64,000 nucleotides of DNA from an uncultured Clostridia bacterium (GTDB lineage Bacteria; Bacillota; Clostridia; TANB77; CAG-508), in the NCBI GenBank assembly GCA_934167755.1, contig CAKPLT010000001.1, positions 124,001-188,000 on the forward strand, given 5' to 3'. The notes beneath the pieces are model-generated. The model saw only the letters and a list, made by a program, of their open reading frames with translations. It searched no databases and had not been told where the DNA came from. The translations under genes and the position numbers were made by a program. Shown here piece by piece: positions 1 through 8,072 of this stretch. Numbering within the stretch: position 1 is the first letter of the stretch; every line of letters starts with the position of its first letter.

Positions 1-627
1 ATAAATACAGAAAGATTTTTTACATTTTCATATGTATGTATAGATCAAGAAAATTGGAACAATACAAGTCAATTTGAGCAAATAAGTAATAGTTATATGA
101 GATTTTTAAACATTTTGCCAAATGATAATAGTATAAATTATTCAAAAGAAGATATGAAGATAATATCAAAGTGGAAATATGCAAAATTGGGAGTAACAAA
201 GCAAGGTGTAACATTATTTAGTTCAAGTTATGATATGAATAATTATACAAAATTTCCACAAGAATTTGAAGAACAATATTTATATACATATATACTAGCT
301 ATTTACACAAAAATTTATCTAAATAAAATAAATTTAGACTTTAGGCAAGAAATTAATGTAAGAAAAGTACGAAAAGAATTTATAAAATTCACTCAGACAT
401 TATGGGTTAGTGAAGTAACATCAGAAGACACAGGATCATTATATTATCAAAATTTAAAAGAAGTATTAGAGTTAAATGAAATTTATTTTGACACAAAAAA
501 TAAATATGATATTTTATATAAAGAAATGAATATAGAAAAAACAGCTAAAAACAATATAATAATTACAATTATATTAATAGTTACTTTAATAATAAACACA
601 ATAAATATATTGTTTTTAGGAAAATAG
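1..627 (+). CDS. Unknown protein with C-terminal membrane anchor (5' partial)
   Basis: The reading frame is open from the first base of the window, so the gene starts upstream and only its last 208 codons are visible. The product is Asn/Lys/Tyr-rich, with no motif I recognise. The last 25 residues form one hydrophobic segment ending in a short basic tail, which suggests a tail-anchored or single-pass protein with most of its mass on one side of the membrane. A strong hairpin follows at 691-734, so this is the last gene of its transcription unit. Function unknown. Confidence 0.6.
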   Translation: MNTERFFTFSYVCIDQENWNNTSQFEQISNSYMRFLNILPNDNSINYSKEDMKIISKWKYAKLGVTKQGVTLFSSSYDMNNYTKFPQEFEEQYLYTYILAIYTKIYLNKINLDFRQEINVRKVRKEFIKFTQTLWVSEVTSEDTGSLYYQNLKEVLELNEIYFDTKNKYDILYKEMNIEKTAKNNIIITIILIVTLIINTINILFLGK

Positions 628-690
628 AGATAATCAATTATTATTACAGTGGTATAAAATTAATATATAGGAAAAATATAAAAACAAAAG

Positions 691-734
691 AAGTTGATAT
701 ATAATATTTAAAATGTATATATCAACTTTATTTG
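691..734 (+). terminator. Hairpin terminator
   Basis: Inverted arms AGTTGATATAT / ATATATCAACT are followed by TTTATTT. It separates the upstream partial gene from acpS. Confidence 0.6.
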
Positions 735-770
735 TAGGAATGAGAAAAATAAAAAGGAATAGGATAAAAA

Positions 771-1151
771 ATGAAAATAAAAACAGGCATTGATATAATA
801 GAAATAGAAAGAGTAAAAAAATGTATTGATGAAACAGAAGGAAAATTCTGTGATAGAGTATATACGGAAAGAGAAATATGGTACTGTGAAAGCAAAAAAG
901 CACAAAAGTATCAACATTATGCTGCAAGGTTTGCTGCTAAAGAAGCAGTATTTAAAGCAATTTCATCAATGTTGCCTGATAAGTACGATATCAATTGGAA
1001 TGACATTGAAATTTTAAATGACGATATTGGAAGACCATATGTAAATATATTAAATCATAATATAAAATCTGAAAATATAGATATTAGCATATCTCATTGT
1101 AAAGAATATGCAGTTGCAAGCGTGATTTTTACCATTGGGGACACTCATTAA
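771..1151 (+). CDS. acpS: Holo-[acyl-carrier-protein] synthase
   Basis: Transfers 4'-phosphopantetheine from CoA to the serine of acyl carrier protein; cytosolic, fatty acid synthesis. The 126-residue length is typical. The N-terminal GIDIIEIERVKK (metal-binding Asp) and the central RFAAKEAVFKA motif are both present, as is the ISISH segment near the end. The start ATG is preceded by an AGGA-type site. The last residues (FTIGDTH) are not family sequence: they are encoded by an interspersed palindromic repeat that begins inside the 3' end and supplies the stop codon. tatD follows after 74 bp and ends in the same way. Confidence 0.93.
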   Translation: MKIKTGIDIIEIERVKKCIDETEGKFCDRVYTEREIWYCESKKAQKYQHYAARFAAKEAVFKAISSMLPDKYDINWNDIEILNDDIGRPYVNILNHNIKSENIDISISHCKEYAVASVIFTIGDTH

Positions 1152-1179
1152 TGGTAAAATTTTTTATCACTTGGGACAA
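1126..1179 (+). repeat. RAYT-associated palindromic repeat, copy A
   Basis: Contains the core TTTTTACCATTGGGGACAC followed by TCATTAATGGTAAAA and a degenerate second half. Same orientation as copy B (1990) and opposite to copy C (3016). It overlaps the 3' end of acpS. Confidence 0.75.
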
Positions 1180-1225
1180 ACATTAAAAATATTAAAAAAT
1201 TTTATAAAAAGAAAGAAGAGAGAAG

Positions 1226-2020
1226 ATGGAACTTTTTGATACACATTCACATTATAATGATGAAAAATTTGATGAAGATAGAGAACATATAATAAAAGAT
1301 ACATATGAATCAGGAATAACAAAATTTGTATGTGCAGGTTATAATATAGAATCGTCAAAAAAGGCTATACAAATGTCAAAAAAATACGAATTTATTTATT
1401 CGATTTGTGGTATTTCTCCTAATGATATTCCACAATCTGAGCAAGAATTGTGGAAAGATATAGACGAAATCACAAAAATTATAAAAGAAAATAAGTATAA
1501 TAAACTTGTAGCAATAGGAGAAATTGGACTTGACTATTATTGGAACAAAGATAATAAAGAATTGCAAAAAGAAGCATTTGTAAAACAAATAAATTTGGCA
1601 AATGAATTAGATTTACCAATAGTAATACATTCTAGGGATGCTTCGGTAGATACAATTAATATTATAAGAGAACATCCTGTAAAAAAAGCTGGAATATTTC
1701 ATTGTTGCCAATTTAATCAAGAAATGATAAAACAAGCACTTGAATTGGGATATTATATTTCATTTGCTGGACCAGTAACTTTTAAAAATTCAAAAAATGC
1801 ATCTGAAATAGTAAAAATGGTTCCATTAGAAAGAATTTTGATTGAAACAGATAGTCCATATTTAGCGCCAGAACCAAATAGAGGAAAAAGAAACGATTCT
1901 AGAAATGTAATATATATTGCTCAAAAAATCGCAGATTTTAGAGGTATACCAGTAGATAGGATTGCGGAAATTACATATAGCAATGCTTTAAAAATTTTTA
2001 CCATTGGGGACACTCATTAG
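1226..2020 (+). CDS. tatD: TatD-family metal-dependent hydrolase (DNase)
   Basis: TIM-barrel metallohydrolase of the TatD/YcfH family, a 3'-5' exonuclease-type enzyme of the cytosol. The N-terminal FDTHSHYND supplies the first metal-binding HxH. GEIGLDYYW carries the conserved Glu, VIHSRDA and FHCCQ the later His ligands, and ETDSPYLAPEPNRGKRN is the signature near the C-terminus. 264 residues, usual for the family. The normal protein ends near NALKIF; the terminal TIGDTH is repeat-encoded, identical to the tail of AcpS. AGAGAGAAG precedes the ATG. Probably co-transcribed with acpS. Confidence 0.93.
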   Translation: MELFDTHSHYNDEKFDEDREHIIKDTYESGITKFVCAGYNIESSKKAIQMSKKYEFIYSICGISPNDIPQSEQELWKDIDEITKIIKENKYNKLVAIGEIGLDYYWNKDNKELQKEAFVKQINLANELDLPIVIHSRDASVDTINIIREHPVKKAGIFHCCQFNQEMIKQALELGYYISFAGPVTFKNSKNASEIVKMVPLERILIETDSPYLAPEPNRGKRNDSRNVIYIAQKIADFRGIPVDRIAEITYSNALKIFTIGDTH

Positions 2021-2051
2021 TGGTAAATTTTTTTACCACAGGGGACACCCT
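1990..2051 (+). repeat. RAYT-associated palindromic repeat, copy B
   Basis: Doublet of GGTAAA/TTTACC palindromes with GGGGACAC spacers. It provides the stop of tatD. Together with inverted copy C at 3016 it brackets the transposase gene. Confidence 0.8.
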
Positions 2052-2232
2052 TTAAGTTAAATTTATAAAAAATCTTTATAATATTTTTTTATTTTTATAA
2101 TTAAAAATTTAAATTGAATAAAAATGAAAGAAAAATTAACAAAAAACAAGAATTATGTTTACAAAAAGCAAAAAGTATGATAAAACTATAGGATAGATGG
2201 GGGCAAAAAATAAATCACAAGGAGGGATTACT

Positions 2233-2995
2233 ATGCCCCGAACAGCTAGAAAAAATATGGATACACAGTATCTTCATGTAATGTCACAAGGAATAAACAA
2301 AGAGTTTATTTTCAAGACAGACGAACTAAAGAAAAAGTATAAAAATCTTTTAAGAAAACATATAAGAGAAAGCAATGCAAAGGTCCTATCATATTGTATA
2401 ATGGGAAATCATGCTCATATATTGTTTCATACTATAAATCCGTATGAAGTGACAAAGGTTATGCATACGGTGAATACTAATTTTGCAATGTATTATAATT
2501 ACATAAATAAAAGAGTTGGAGTAGTTTTTAGAAATAGATATTATACTCAGCCAATTATGTCACAAGAGCAATTATATAATTGTTTGGTGTATATACATAA
2601 TAATCCTGTTAAAGCTCGGAATAGTACAAAATGCCAAGGATTATAAATATTCAAGTTTTGGTGAATGGATAGGATGTAAAGATATAATAGATCCACAAAG
2701 CCCTAAGCTAATTTATGGTGAAGGAAACTATTTAGAAATATTTGAAAAACAACATTCTAATTTTAATATTACAGATATAGAAGATATTGAAGAAAATGTT
2801 GAATTTGATAAAATTATTAGTGAATATATGCAAAATAAAAAGATTTCTATAGAAATGTTGAAAAATAATGAAGTGTATTTGAAAGAGATTATTAAAGCTC
2901 TTAGAAAAAATTCTAAAATTTCTACAAGAAAATTATCAGAAGTTTTAAATATAAATAGACCAAAGATTACTAAAATTTTGAAAGAAATTGAATGA
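2233..2995 (+). pseudogene. REP-associated tyrosine transposase (RAYT, Y1 family), frameshifted
   Basis: Single-strand DNA transposase of the IS200-like Y1/HUH superfamily. The start ATG at 2233 follows AAGGAGGG. The HUH motif is NHAHIL (within YCIMGNHAHILFH) and the catalytic tyrosine region is YIHNNPVKA. After GTT AAA GCT an extra C at 2617 breaks the frame. Skipping it restores GIVQNAKDYKYSSFGEW, typical RAYT sequence, and a further ~110 codons ending at 2995 with a helix-turn-helix-like tail (STRKLSEVLNINRPKITKIL). The gene lies between inverted copies B and C of a palindromic repeat, the usual RAYT/REP arrangement. As sequenced it makes only the N-terminal part; the break may be an artefact. 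Confidence 0.85.
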
Positions 2996-3015
2996 TAATT
3001 ATTTAAGAAAAGACA

Positions 3016-3072
3016 AGGGGTGTCCCCACTGGTAAAAATTTTTACCATTAATGAGTGTCCCTAGTGGTAAAA
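3016..3072 (-). repeat. RAYT-associated palindromic repeat, copy C (inverted)
   Basis: Reverse complement of the copy B pattern: GGGGTGTCCCC, then GGTAAAAATTTTTACC, then ATGAGTGTCCC and GGTAAAA. It ends ten bases before the uracil-DNA glycosylase start and includes part of its leader. Confidence 0.8.
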
Positions 3073-3082
3073 GGAGAAAAAT

Positions 3083-3643
3083 ATGTATGATAATTGGGAA
3101 CAGTTAGAAGATGATGCTAAACAATGTATAAAATGTAAATTATGTCATACAAGAAATAATGTTGTGTTTGGTATAGGAAATAGAGAATCTGATTTAATGT
3201 TTATAGGTGAAGGTCCAGGAGCAGATGAAGATATGCAAGGTGAACCTTTTGTTGGAAAAGCTGGAAAGCTGATGAATATGGCATTTGAAACTATTGGATT
3301 AGATAGAAATGAGGTATATATTGCTAATATTGTTAAATGTAGACCACCTTCAAATAGGAATCCGCAAGAAGATGAGGCTGTAGCTTGTTTAAATTATTTA
3401 AGAAATCAAGTAATTCTTGTTAAACCTAAGATTATTGTTTTGCTTGGAAGTGTAGCTCTAAAAAATATTTTAGGAAAAGAGTACGGAATTACAGCTAGTA
3501 GAGGAAAATGGGTTGAAAAAAAAGGAATATTGTATATGCCAACTTGGCATCCTGCTGCACTTTTGCGTGATGAAACTAAAAAAATTGATTTTATTAAAGA
3601 CTTACAGTTGGTTATGGAAAAATATAAAGATAATTATAAATAA
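3083..3643 (+). CDS. Uracil-DNA glycosylase, Fe-S type (family 4/5)
   Basis: Excises uracil from DNA in base-excision repair. The N-terminal CIKCKLC cysteines (about 15-21) are part of the 4Fe-4S cluster site. GEGPGADEDMQGEPFVGKAG is the family signature and active-site loop. IVKCRPPSNRNP and the C-terminal WHPAALLRD (uracil-recognition histidine motif) follow. 186 residues, normal length. The ribosome site AAAGGAG lies directly after repeat copy C, so the repeat forms the 5' leader of this gene. Confidence 0.93.
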   Translation: MYDNWEQLEDDAKQCIKCKLCHTRNNVVFGIGNRESDLMFIGEGPGADEDMQGEPFVGKAGKLMNMAFETIGLDRNEVYIANIVKCRPPSNRNPQEDEAVACLNYLRNQVILVKPKIIVLLGSVALKNILGKEYGITASRGKWVEKKGILYMPTWHPAALLRDETKKIDFIKDLQLVMEKYKDNYK

Positions 3644-3728
3644 AAAACTATCAAAAACTATTTACAAAATTCGACTTAAATGATATAAATGCTATATAAA
3701 TGATTCAAAAGATAAGGAGGTGAAAAAA

Positions 3729-4796
3729 ATGACAAAAGTTAAAATGTTAATAATTATGATGCTGATATGTGCTATAACTATTTCAATCCCTAATATAGTA
3801 AGAGCAGAAACAACAACAGAGACAATTACATCTGAAAAAATAGTAACATCTACAAATGGTTCTGTGGAATTTAGAATAAAAGGTTTAAAATTAGAAAATG
3901 GTGCAAGTTACCAATGGGCAATTGAAAAAAGCAAAGATGCACAAATTACTAATTGGTATGATGTACTAGCACCAGAATATACTACAGGAAATATAAAAAT
4001 TACAGTATCAGTTGATAATAAAAATCAATTAGAAATATTAAAATCAACAGATACAGCATATATTACTGTTAGAAAAGTTGGTGAAACAACTAATTTATTG
4101 GAAAAATATAATGTTGATTTAAGTTTGCCATTACTAAAGTCTTTTGAAGTAATAAAAAGCAAATTTTTCAATAGAGGTGTGCCTAACAATCCAGCTTTTG
4201 AAATGACAACAGTATATGGCATAAATAAAGAAAATGTTCAATATAAATGGGAAAAAATAACTGATGCTAATATTGTAAATAAATATATTGACAATAATCA
4301 TGATTTATCTGGATTAAATTTAAAAGGAAAAGAAAGCTTTCCAAGTTTATCAGATACAAGTTGGAAATCTGTGAATGGTACATGGACAAAACCTACAATA
4401 CTTAATGAAAATTTACCAGCAGAAGATGGACTATATTATTTATGGTTAAAAGGAAGTGCAAATGATGTAAAAACAATATATGGACAAGCAATATTAGAAG
4501 TTGGAGAAGTAACTAAAATAAATACAACTCCAAATAATAATAGCAACAATAGCAATAGTAACAATAATCAAAACCAACAAACACCAGGAAGTTCAAATAA
4601 CCAAAACAATAACCAAAATAATCAAGGACAACAAGCAAACCAAAATAACAATAACCAAAAACAAGATAATACAACAGCAACAGGAACATTACCAAAAGCA
4701 GGATTAACAGTAGGAGTTACAACAACATTAATAGTAGTTTTAGGTATTGCAATTTTTGTATATTTTAAGTATAATAAATTAAAAGATATAAAATAA
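3729..4796 (+). CDS. Secreted surface protein with LPKAG sorting signal
   Basis: The ATG at 3729 is preferred over the GTG at 3720 because AAGGAGG occupies 3714-3720. A signal peptide (about residues 1-27, ending VRA) is followed by a ~240-residue extracellular region without a domain I can name; it resembles an Ig-like fold with repeated Trp/Tyr. Next comes a long Asn/Gln-rich linker (about 265-315), then LPKAG (about 321), a hydrophobic helix and the basic tail KYNKLKDIK. That is a cell-wall sorting signal with A where the canonical LPxTG has T. The next gene is a sortase, and a second LPKAG protein lies at 28186. Likely a sortase substrate anchored to peptidoglycan. Confidence 0.8.
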   Translation: MTKVKMLIIMMLICAITISIPNIVRAETTTETITSEKIVTSTNGSVEFRIKGLKLENGASYQWAIEKSKDAQITNWYDVLAPEYTTGNIKITVSVDNKNQLEILKSTDTAYITVRKVGETTNLLEKYNVDLSLPLLKSFEVIKSKFFNRGVPNNPAFEMTTVYGINKENVQYKWEKITDANIVNKYIDNNHDLSGLNLKGKESFPSLSDTSWKSVNGTWTKPTILNENLPAEDGLYYLWLKGSANDVKTIYGQAILEVGEVTKINTTPNNNSNNSNSNNNQNQQTPGSSNNQNNNQNNQGQQANQNNNNQKQDNTTATGTLPKAGLTVGVTTTLIVVLGIAIFVYFKYNKLKDIK

Positions 4797-4802
4797 AAGG
4801 AA

Positions 4803-4827
4803 GGATGTTAATAAACATCCTTTATTT
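4803..4827 (+). terminator. Short hairpin between surface protein and sortase
   Basis: GGATGTT / AACATCC with an AATA loop, then TTTATTT. It may lower read-through into the sortase gene. Confidence 0.55.
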
Positions 4828-4843
4828 AATAAAGGAGCATGTA

Positions 4844-5572
4844 ATGCAAAAGAAAAATAAAACAATTTCAATACCATTATTTATAATTATTATAATTTTT
4901 GTTATATTAATAGTAGGAATAAAAACAATATGTTTTGGAAATAACGAAAGTACTTCTGAACAAGAAATAATACCTAATGAAGTGGCTACTACAGATGCAG
5001 AGCAAGATTCAGAAGAAACAGTATTATTAACAAAAGAAGAAGAAAATGATAAAGAAGAAAAAGAAAATGTTCAAGAAGAAGTTGAGCAAAAAAAAGTTAA
5101 TACACAAGAAACAAAGCAAGAAAACACAACAAAGAAAGTAACTAAAACATATACAGCATCAGATGGAAAAAAATATGACACTATAGGAATTGTAAGTATT
5201 CCAAGATTAGGAATAGAATATCCTATTTTATCAACTGTATCTGAAAAATTATTAAAAGTATCTGTTGCTAAGTATTGGGGAGGAAATCCTAATGAAGTAG
5301 GAAACTTATGCATTACAGGTCATAATTATAAAAATTCTAAATTTTTTGGAAATCTTATTAATATAAAAAATGATGACATTATAAAAATTACAGACTTAAA
5401 TGGAAAAACATTAGATTACAAAGTTTATGATACATTTGTAGTTGAACCTGAAAATACAGCTTGTACAAGTCAATTAACTAATGGAAACATTGAAGTTACT
5501 TTAATCACATGTTATTACGAAAATGGAAACGCACATGCAACAAAAAGATTTATTGTAAAAGCACGAGCATAA
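4844..5572 (+). CDS. srtD: Sortase (class D-like transpeptidase)
   Basis: Membrane cysteine transpeptidase that cleaves sorting signals and links proteins to the cell wall. I chose the ATG at 4844, behind AAAGGAG, over an ATG 39 bases upstream that lies in the terminator stem. One N-terminal membrane segment (about 10-30) is followed by a Glu/Lys-rich stalk (about 35-95). The catalytic core carries TGHN (His, about 160), TLITC (Cys, about 222) and KRFIV (Arg). The pairing with an LPKAG protein just upstream suggests a sortase specific for this unusual motif. The class assignment is tentative; the symbol is by family. Confidence 0.85.
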   Translation: MQKKNKTISIPLFIIIIIFVILIVGIKTICFGNNESTSEQEIIPNEVATTDAEQDSEETVLLTKEEENDKEEKENVQEEVEQKKVNTQETKQENTTKKVTKTYTASDGKKYDTIGIVSIPRLGIEYPILSTVSEKLLKVSVAKYWGGNPNEVGNLCITGHNYKNSKFFGNLINIKNDDIIKITDLNGKTLDYKVYDTFVVEPENTACTSQLTNGNIEVTLITCYYENGNAHATKRFIVKARA

Positions 5573-5573
5573 T

Positions 5574-5616
5574 AAAAAAGCTAATGAAGTAAAAATATAC
5601 TTTATTAGCTTTTTTT
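5574..5616. terminator. Bidirectional terminator
   Basis: AAAAAAGCTAAT / ATTAGCTTTTTTT with an imperfect inner stem. It serves the convergent sortase and DUF4870 genes. Confidence 0.75.
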
Positions 5617-5623
5617 AATTCTT

Positions 5624-5950
5624 CTATTCTTCATCAATTTTTTTACCGAAAATTGATTTTGCAATATTACCAACAACAGGCAATTCTGGATCTTCTTCTT
5701 TATTTGCTTTAGAAATACCTATAATTACTAAAACAATATATAAACCATAAATTATAGTTGAAAAGAATGGAATATATATTGGAATTACTCGATAAATTGC
5801 ATAAATAATCATATAACCAATTCCTATAACTATTGCTTGTGCTGCATGAAATTTAGTATTTCTTTCATTATCTTTCATACCATATAATACAATTAATCCA
5901 CCTATCCAAGTGAATACATATGCTAAAATAGCTTTACCTTTTTCTGTCAT
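5624..5950 (-). CDS. DUF4870/Tic20-like small membrane protein
   Basis: 108 residues starting at MTEKGKAILAYVF, behind AAAGGAG on the minus strand. Three hydrophobic segments with the FHAAQAIVIG motif between the first two match the DUF4870 family of small integral membrane proteins of unknown role. Last gene of a three-gene operon in which each start overlaps the preceding gene. The C-terminal tail is charged and cytosolic. Confidence 0.75.
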   Translation of the reverse strand: MTEKGKAILAYVFTWIGGLIVLYGMKDNERNTKFHAAQAIVIGIGYMIIYAIYRVIPIYIPFFSTIIYGLYIVLVIIGISKANKEEDPELPVVGNIAKSIFGKKIDEE

Positions 5951-6254
5951 AATTAACATCTCCTTTCGAAAAAATAAATTTAACCCAACTATATAAATAA
6001 ATACAAATGGTAAAGGGAAAAACAAAGACTACCTTATTATTGAAAAAATAAGCAGAACTAAAATTACAATGAAGAATTGATAAAAATGCTCTTGTCATTC
6101 CACAATTCCAACAAGTATGTCCTGTTATAAATTTAAATACACAAATATTGCTAAGTATTCCCGAATCAATTGGAATATTATATAGTAGTATAAATAACAT
6201 TAGATTAGAAACTATAAAAATTATAAATTTAATTACTTTTGATGATGTTTCCAT
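5934..6254 (-). CDS. DUF2752 membrane protein
   Basis: 106 residues. It has an N-terminal membrane helix, the DUF2752 signature TGHTCWNCGMTRAF (CxxCGxTR type), and a second helix before a basic tail. It overlaps the TM2 gene upstream by 26 bp and the DUF4870 gene downstream by 17 bp, so translation is probably coupled. Function unknown. Confidence 0.8.
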   Translation of the reverse strand: METSSKVIKFIIFIVSNLMLFILLYNIPIDSGILSNICVFKFITGHTCWNCGMTRAFLSILHCNFSSAYFFNNKVVFVFPFTICIYLYSWVKFIFSKGDVNYDRKR

Positions 6255-6441
6255 CTTTATCTTTAAAGTTTCCTGTAGCTATCATAATTATATCAATTAA
6301 TGTCCAAACACCACATCCACCTAATGTTATTAGTTGCAAAATACCTGTTCCTATTTTTCCTACATAAAATCTATGTATGCCTAAAGAACCAAGAAATATA
6401 CTTAATAATAATGTAACAACCCAGTCTTTATCGCTTTGCAT
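6229..6441 (-). CDS. TM2-domain protein
   Basis: 70 residues. The sequence LLSIFLGSLGIHRFYVGK followed by GILQLITLGGCGVWTLIDI is the TM2 domain: two membrane helices joined by a short turn with the HRFYxGK motif. First gene of the overlapping TM2-DUF2752-DUF4870 operon; the G-rich AAAAGGGGGG lies just before its ATG. Confidence 0.85.
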   Translation of the reverse strand: MQSDKDWVVTLLLSIFLGSLGIHRFYVGKIGTGILQLITLGGCGVWTLIDIIMIATGNFKDKDGNIIKSN

Positions 6442-6549
6442 AGTTATCCCCCCTTTTTTCTTATGAATAAATATACTATATCAATAATGTCGAAAAATGT
6501 AAATAGATTACTAATAAAAAATCTAAGAAAATTGTAAAAGTAAGCCCAA

Positions 6550-6591
6550 TTGGTCAAAAGAATTGACTAAAAAAATAAAACAATGTAAAAT
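6550..6591 (+). promoter_or_regulatory. Promoter with overlapping inverted repeat
   Basis: TTGACT (6563-6568), 17 bp, TAAAAT (6586-6591). The arms TTGGTCAA and TTGACTAA, separated by five bases, overlap the -35 box and form a candidate repressor site. Confidence 0.6.
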
Positions 6592-6608
6592 AGTATAGGT
6601 GAATATTA

Positions 6609-7862
6609 ATGGAAGAAATAAAAGAAAAATCAAATTATTGTTTAAACTGTCCTGTAAAACCTTGCTCAAATAAAGGATGTCCATTAGGAAACAATATACC
6701 AGGTTTTATTAAAGCAGTAAAAGAAGAAGATTATAAAAAAGCATATGAAATACTTTCAGAAACAACAGTATTAGAAGCTGTATGTGGTAGGATATGCCCA
6801 CACACTAAGCAATGTGAAGGTTCATGTGTTAGAGGAATAAAATCAAAACCAGTAAGCATAGGAGAATTAGAAGCATTTATAGGTGATATTGCTATAAAAG
6901 AAAATTATGAAATAACACCACATACATTAAATAGTCAAAACAAGAAAATTGCAATTGTAGGAGGTGGTCCTTCAGGACTTACAGCAGCAGCATTCTTGTT
7001 GAAAAATGGCTATTCTGTAACTTTATATGAAAAATATGATTACCTTGGAGGACTATTAGTACATGGTATTCCTGATTTTAGACTTCCAAAACAAATAGTA
7101 AAACAAACAGTTCAAAAAATTATAGACTTAGGGTTACAAGTAAAATATAACCAAGAACTTGGTAAAAATTTATCATTGGAACAACTAGAAAAAGAATATG
7201 ATGCTATATTTTTAGCATTTGGAGCAAATATTACAACTAAAATGGGAGTAGAAGGTGAAGAACTACAGGGGGTTTTTGGAGGAAATCAATTATTAGAAAA
7301 GAAAAATTACCCTAATTATATAAATAAAAAAGTAGCAATTATAGGTGGTGGAAATGTTGCTATGGACTGTGCTAGAACAATAAAAAGACTAGGGGCACAG
7401 GAAGTTAAAGTGATTTATAGAAGAGCAGAAGAACAAATGCCTGCTGAAAATAAAGAAATACAAGAAGCGAAAGAAGAAGGAATAGAATTTTTATTTCAAA
7501 ATAATATTATTAAAATTTTAGGAAAAAATAAAGTTGAGCAAATTGAATTAATAAAAACAGAACTAGTTCAAAAAGAAGGAGAGAGTAGAAAAAGCCCAGT
7601 TAATATTATTGGCAGTAATTATATTATAGATATAGATTATATTATAATGGCACTTGGATCCAGACCAGATGACTTTGTAAACAATTTAAATTTACAATTA
7701 AATAAATGGGGATATATTCAAATTAATGAAGAAAATAAAACTTCAAGAAGTAAAGTATTTGCAGGAGGAGATATTGCGGGAGCTAAGGGAACAGTTGCTT
7801 GGGCAGCTCGTTCAGGTAGAGATGCAGCAAATTCTATAATGAAATTTTTAGAAGAAAATTAA
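6609..7862 (+). CDS. GltD-like NAD(P)-dependent flavin oxidoreductase
   Basis: Related to the small subunit of glutamate synthase: a 4Fe-4S/FAD/NAD(P) electron-transfer protein. The N-terminal cysteines CLNCPVKPCSNKGCP and VCGRICP..CEGSC bind the Fe-S clusters. GGGPSGLTAA is the FAD Rossmann motif, GGGNVAMDCART the NAD(P) motif, and the C-terminal AGGDIAGA closes the FAD site. 417 residues, slightly shorter than GltD (~450-490). No large glutamate synthase subunit is in the window, so the partner and substrate are open; the protein may act alone or with a distant gltA-like gene. Confidence 0.85.
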   Translation: MEEIKEKSNYCLNCPVKPCSNKGCPLGNNIPGFIKAVKEEDYKKAYEILSETTVLEAVCGRICPHTKQCEGSCVRGIKSKPVSIGELEAFIGDIAIKENYEITPHTLNSQNKKIAIVGGGPSGLTAAAFLLKNGYSVTLYEKYDYLGGLLVHGIPDFRLPKQIVKQTVQKIIDLGLQVKYNQELGKNLSLEQLEKEYDAIFLAFGANITTKMGVEGEELQGVFGGNQLLEKKNYPNYINKKVAIIGGGNVAMDCARTIKRLGAQEVKVIYRRAEEQMPAENKEIQEAKEEGIEFLFQNNIIKILGKNKVEQIELIKTELVQKEGESRKSPVNIIGSNYIIDIDYIIMALGSRPDDFVNNLNLQLNKWGYIQINEENKTSRSKVFAGGDIAGAKGTVAWAARSGRDAANSIMKFLEEN

Positions 7863-7866
7863 TACA

Positions 7867-7895
7867 AAAAAGTCGGTTTTATTAGACCGACTTTT
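7867..7895 (+). terminator. Rho-independent terminator
   Basis: AAAAGTCGGT / ACCGACTTTT with a short loop, directly after the GltD-like gene. Confidence 0.8.
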
Positions 7896-7897
7896 AA

Positions 7898-8030
7898 ATC
7901 ATTTGTATATAAATAAATCATTTGTTTGATATCTTTTGTACAGCTATCTTTTGAAACATCATTAGTATGACATCTTTTGTATAATAATCATTAGTATGAT
8001 ATCATCTGTATAGTTATCATTTGTAAGTAT
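7898..8030. repeat. Degenerate short tandem repeat
   Basis: About seven to nine diverged copies of a unit close to ATCATTTGTATGATA, spaced about 15 or 29 bp apart. It fills the gap between the terminator and the 3' end of the minus-strand peptidase gene. Confidence 0.55.
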
Positions 8031-8072
8031 ATAACTTGCAAAAATGTCTTATGTGAATTTTAAATTCATTTG

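Noticed and set aside
3483..3490. Other CGGA sites (e.g. in the glycosylase, Nudix, ssb) as possible C insertions
   Set aside because: These are in frame and encode expected residues, so CGGA as such is not the error.
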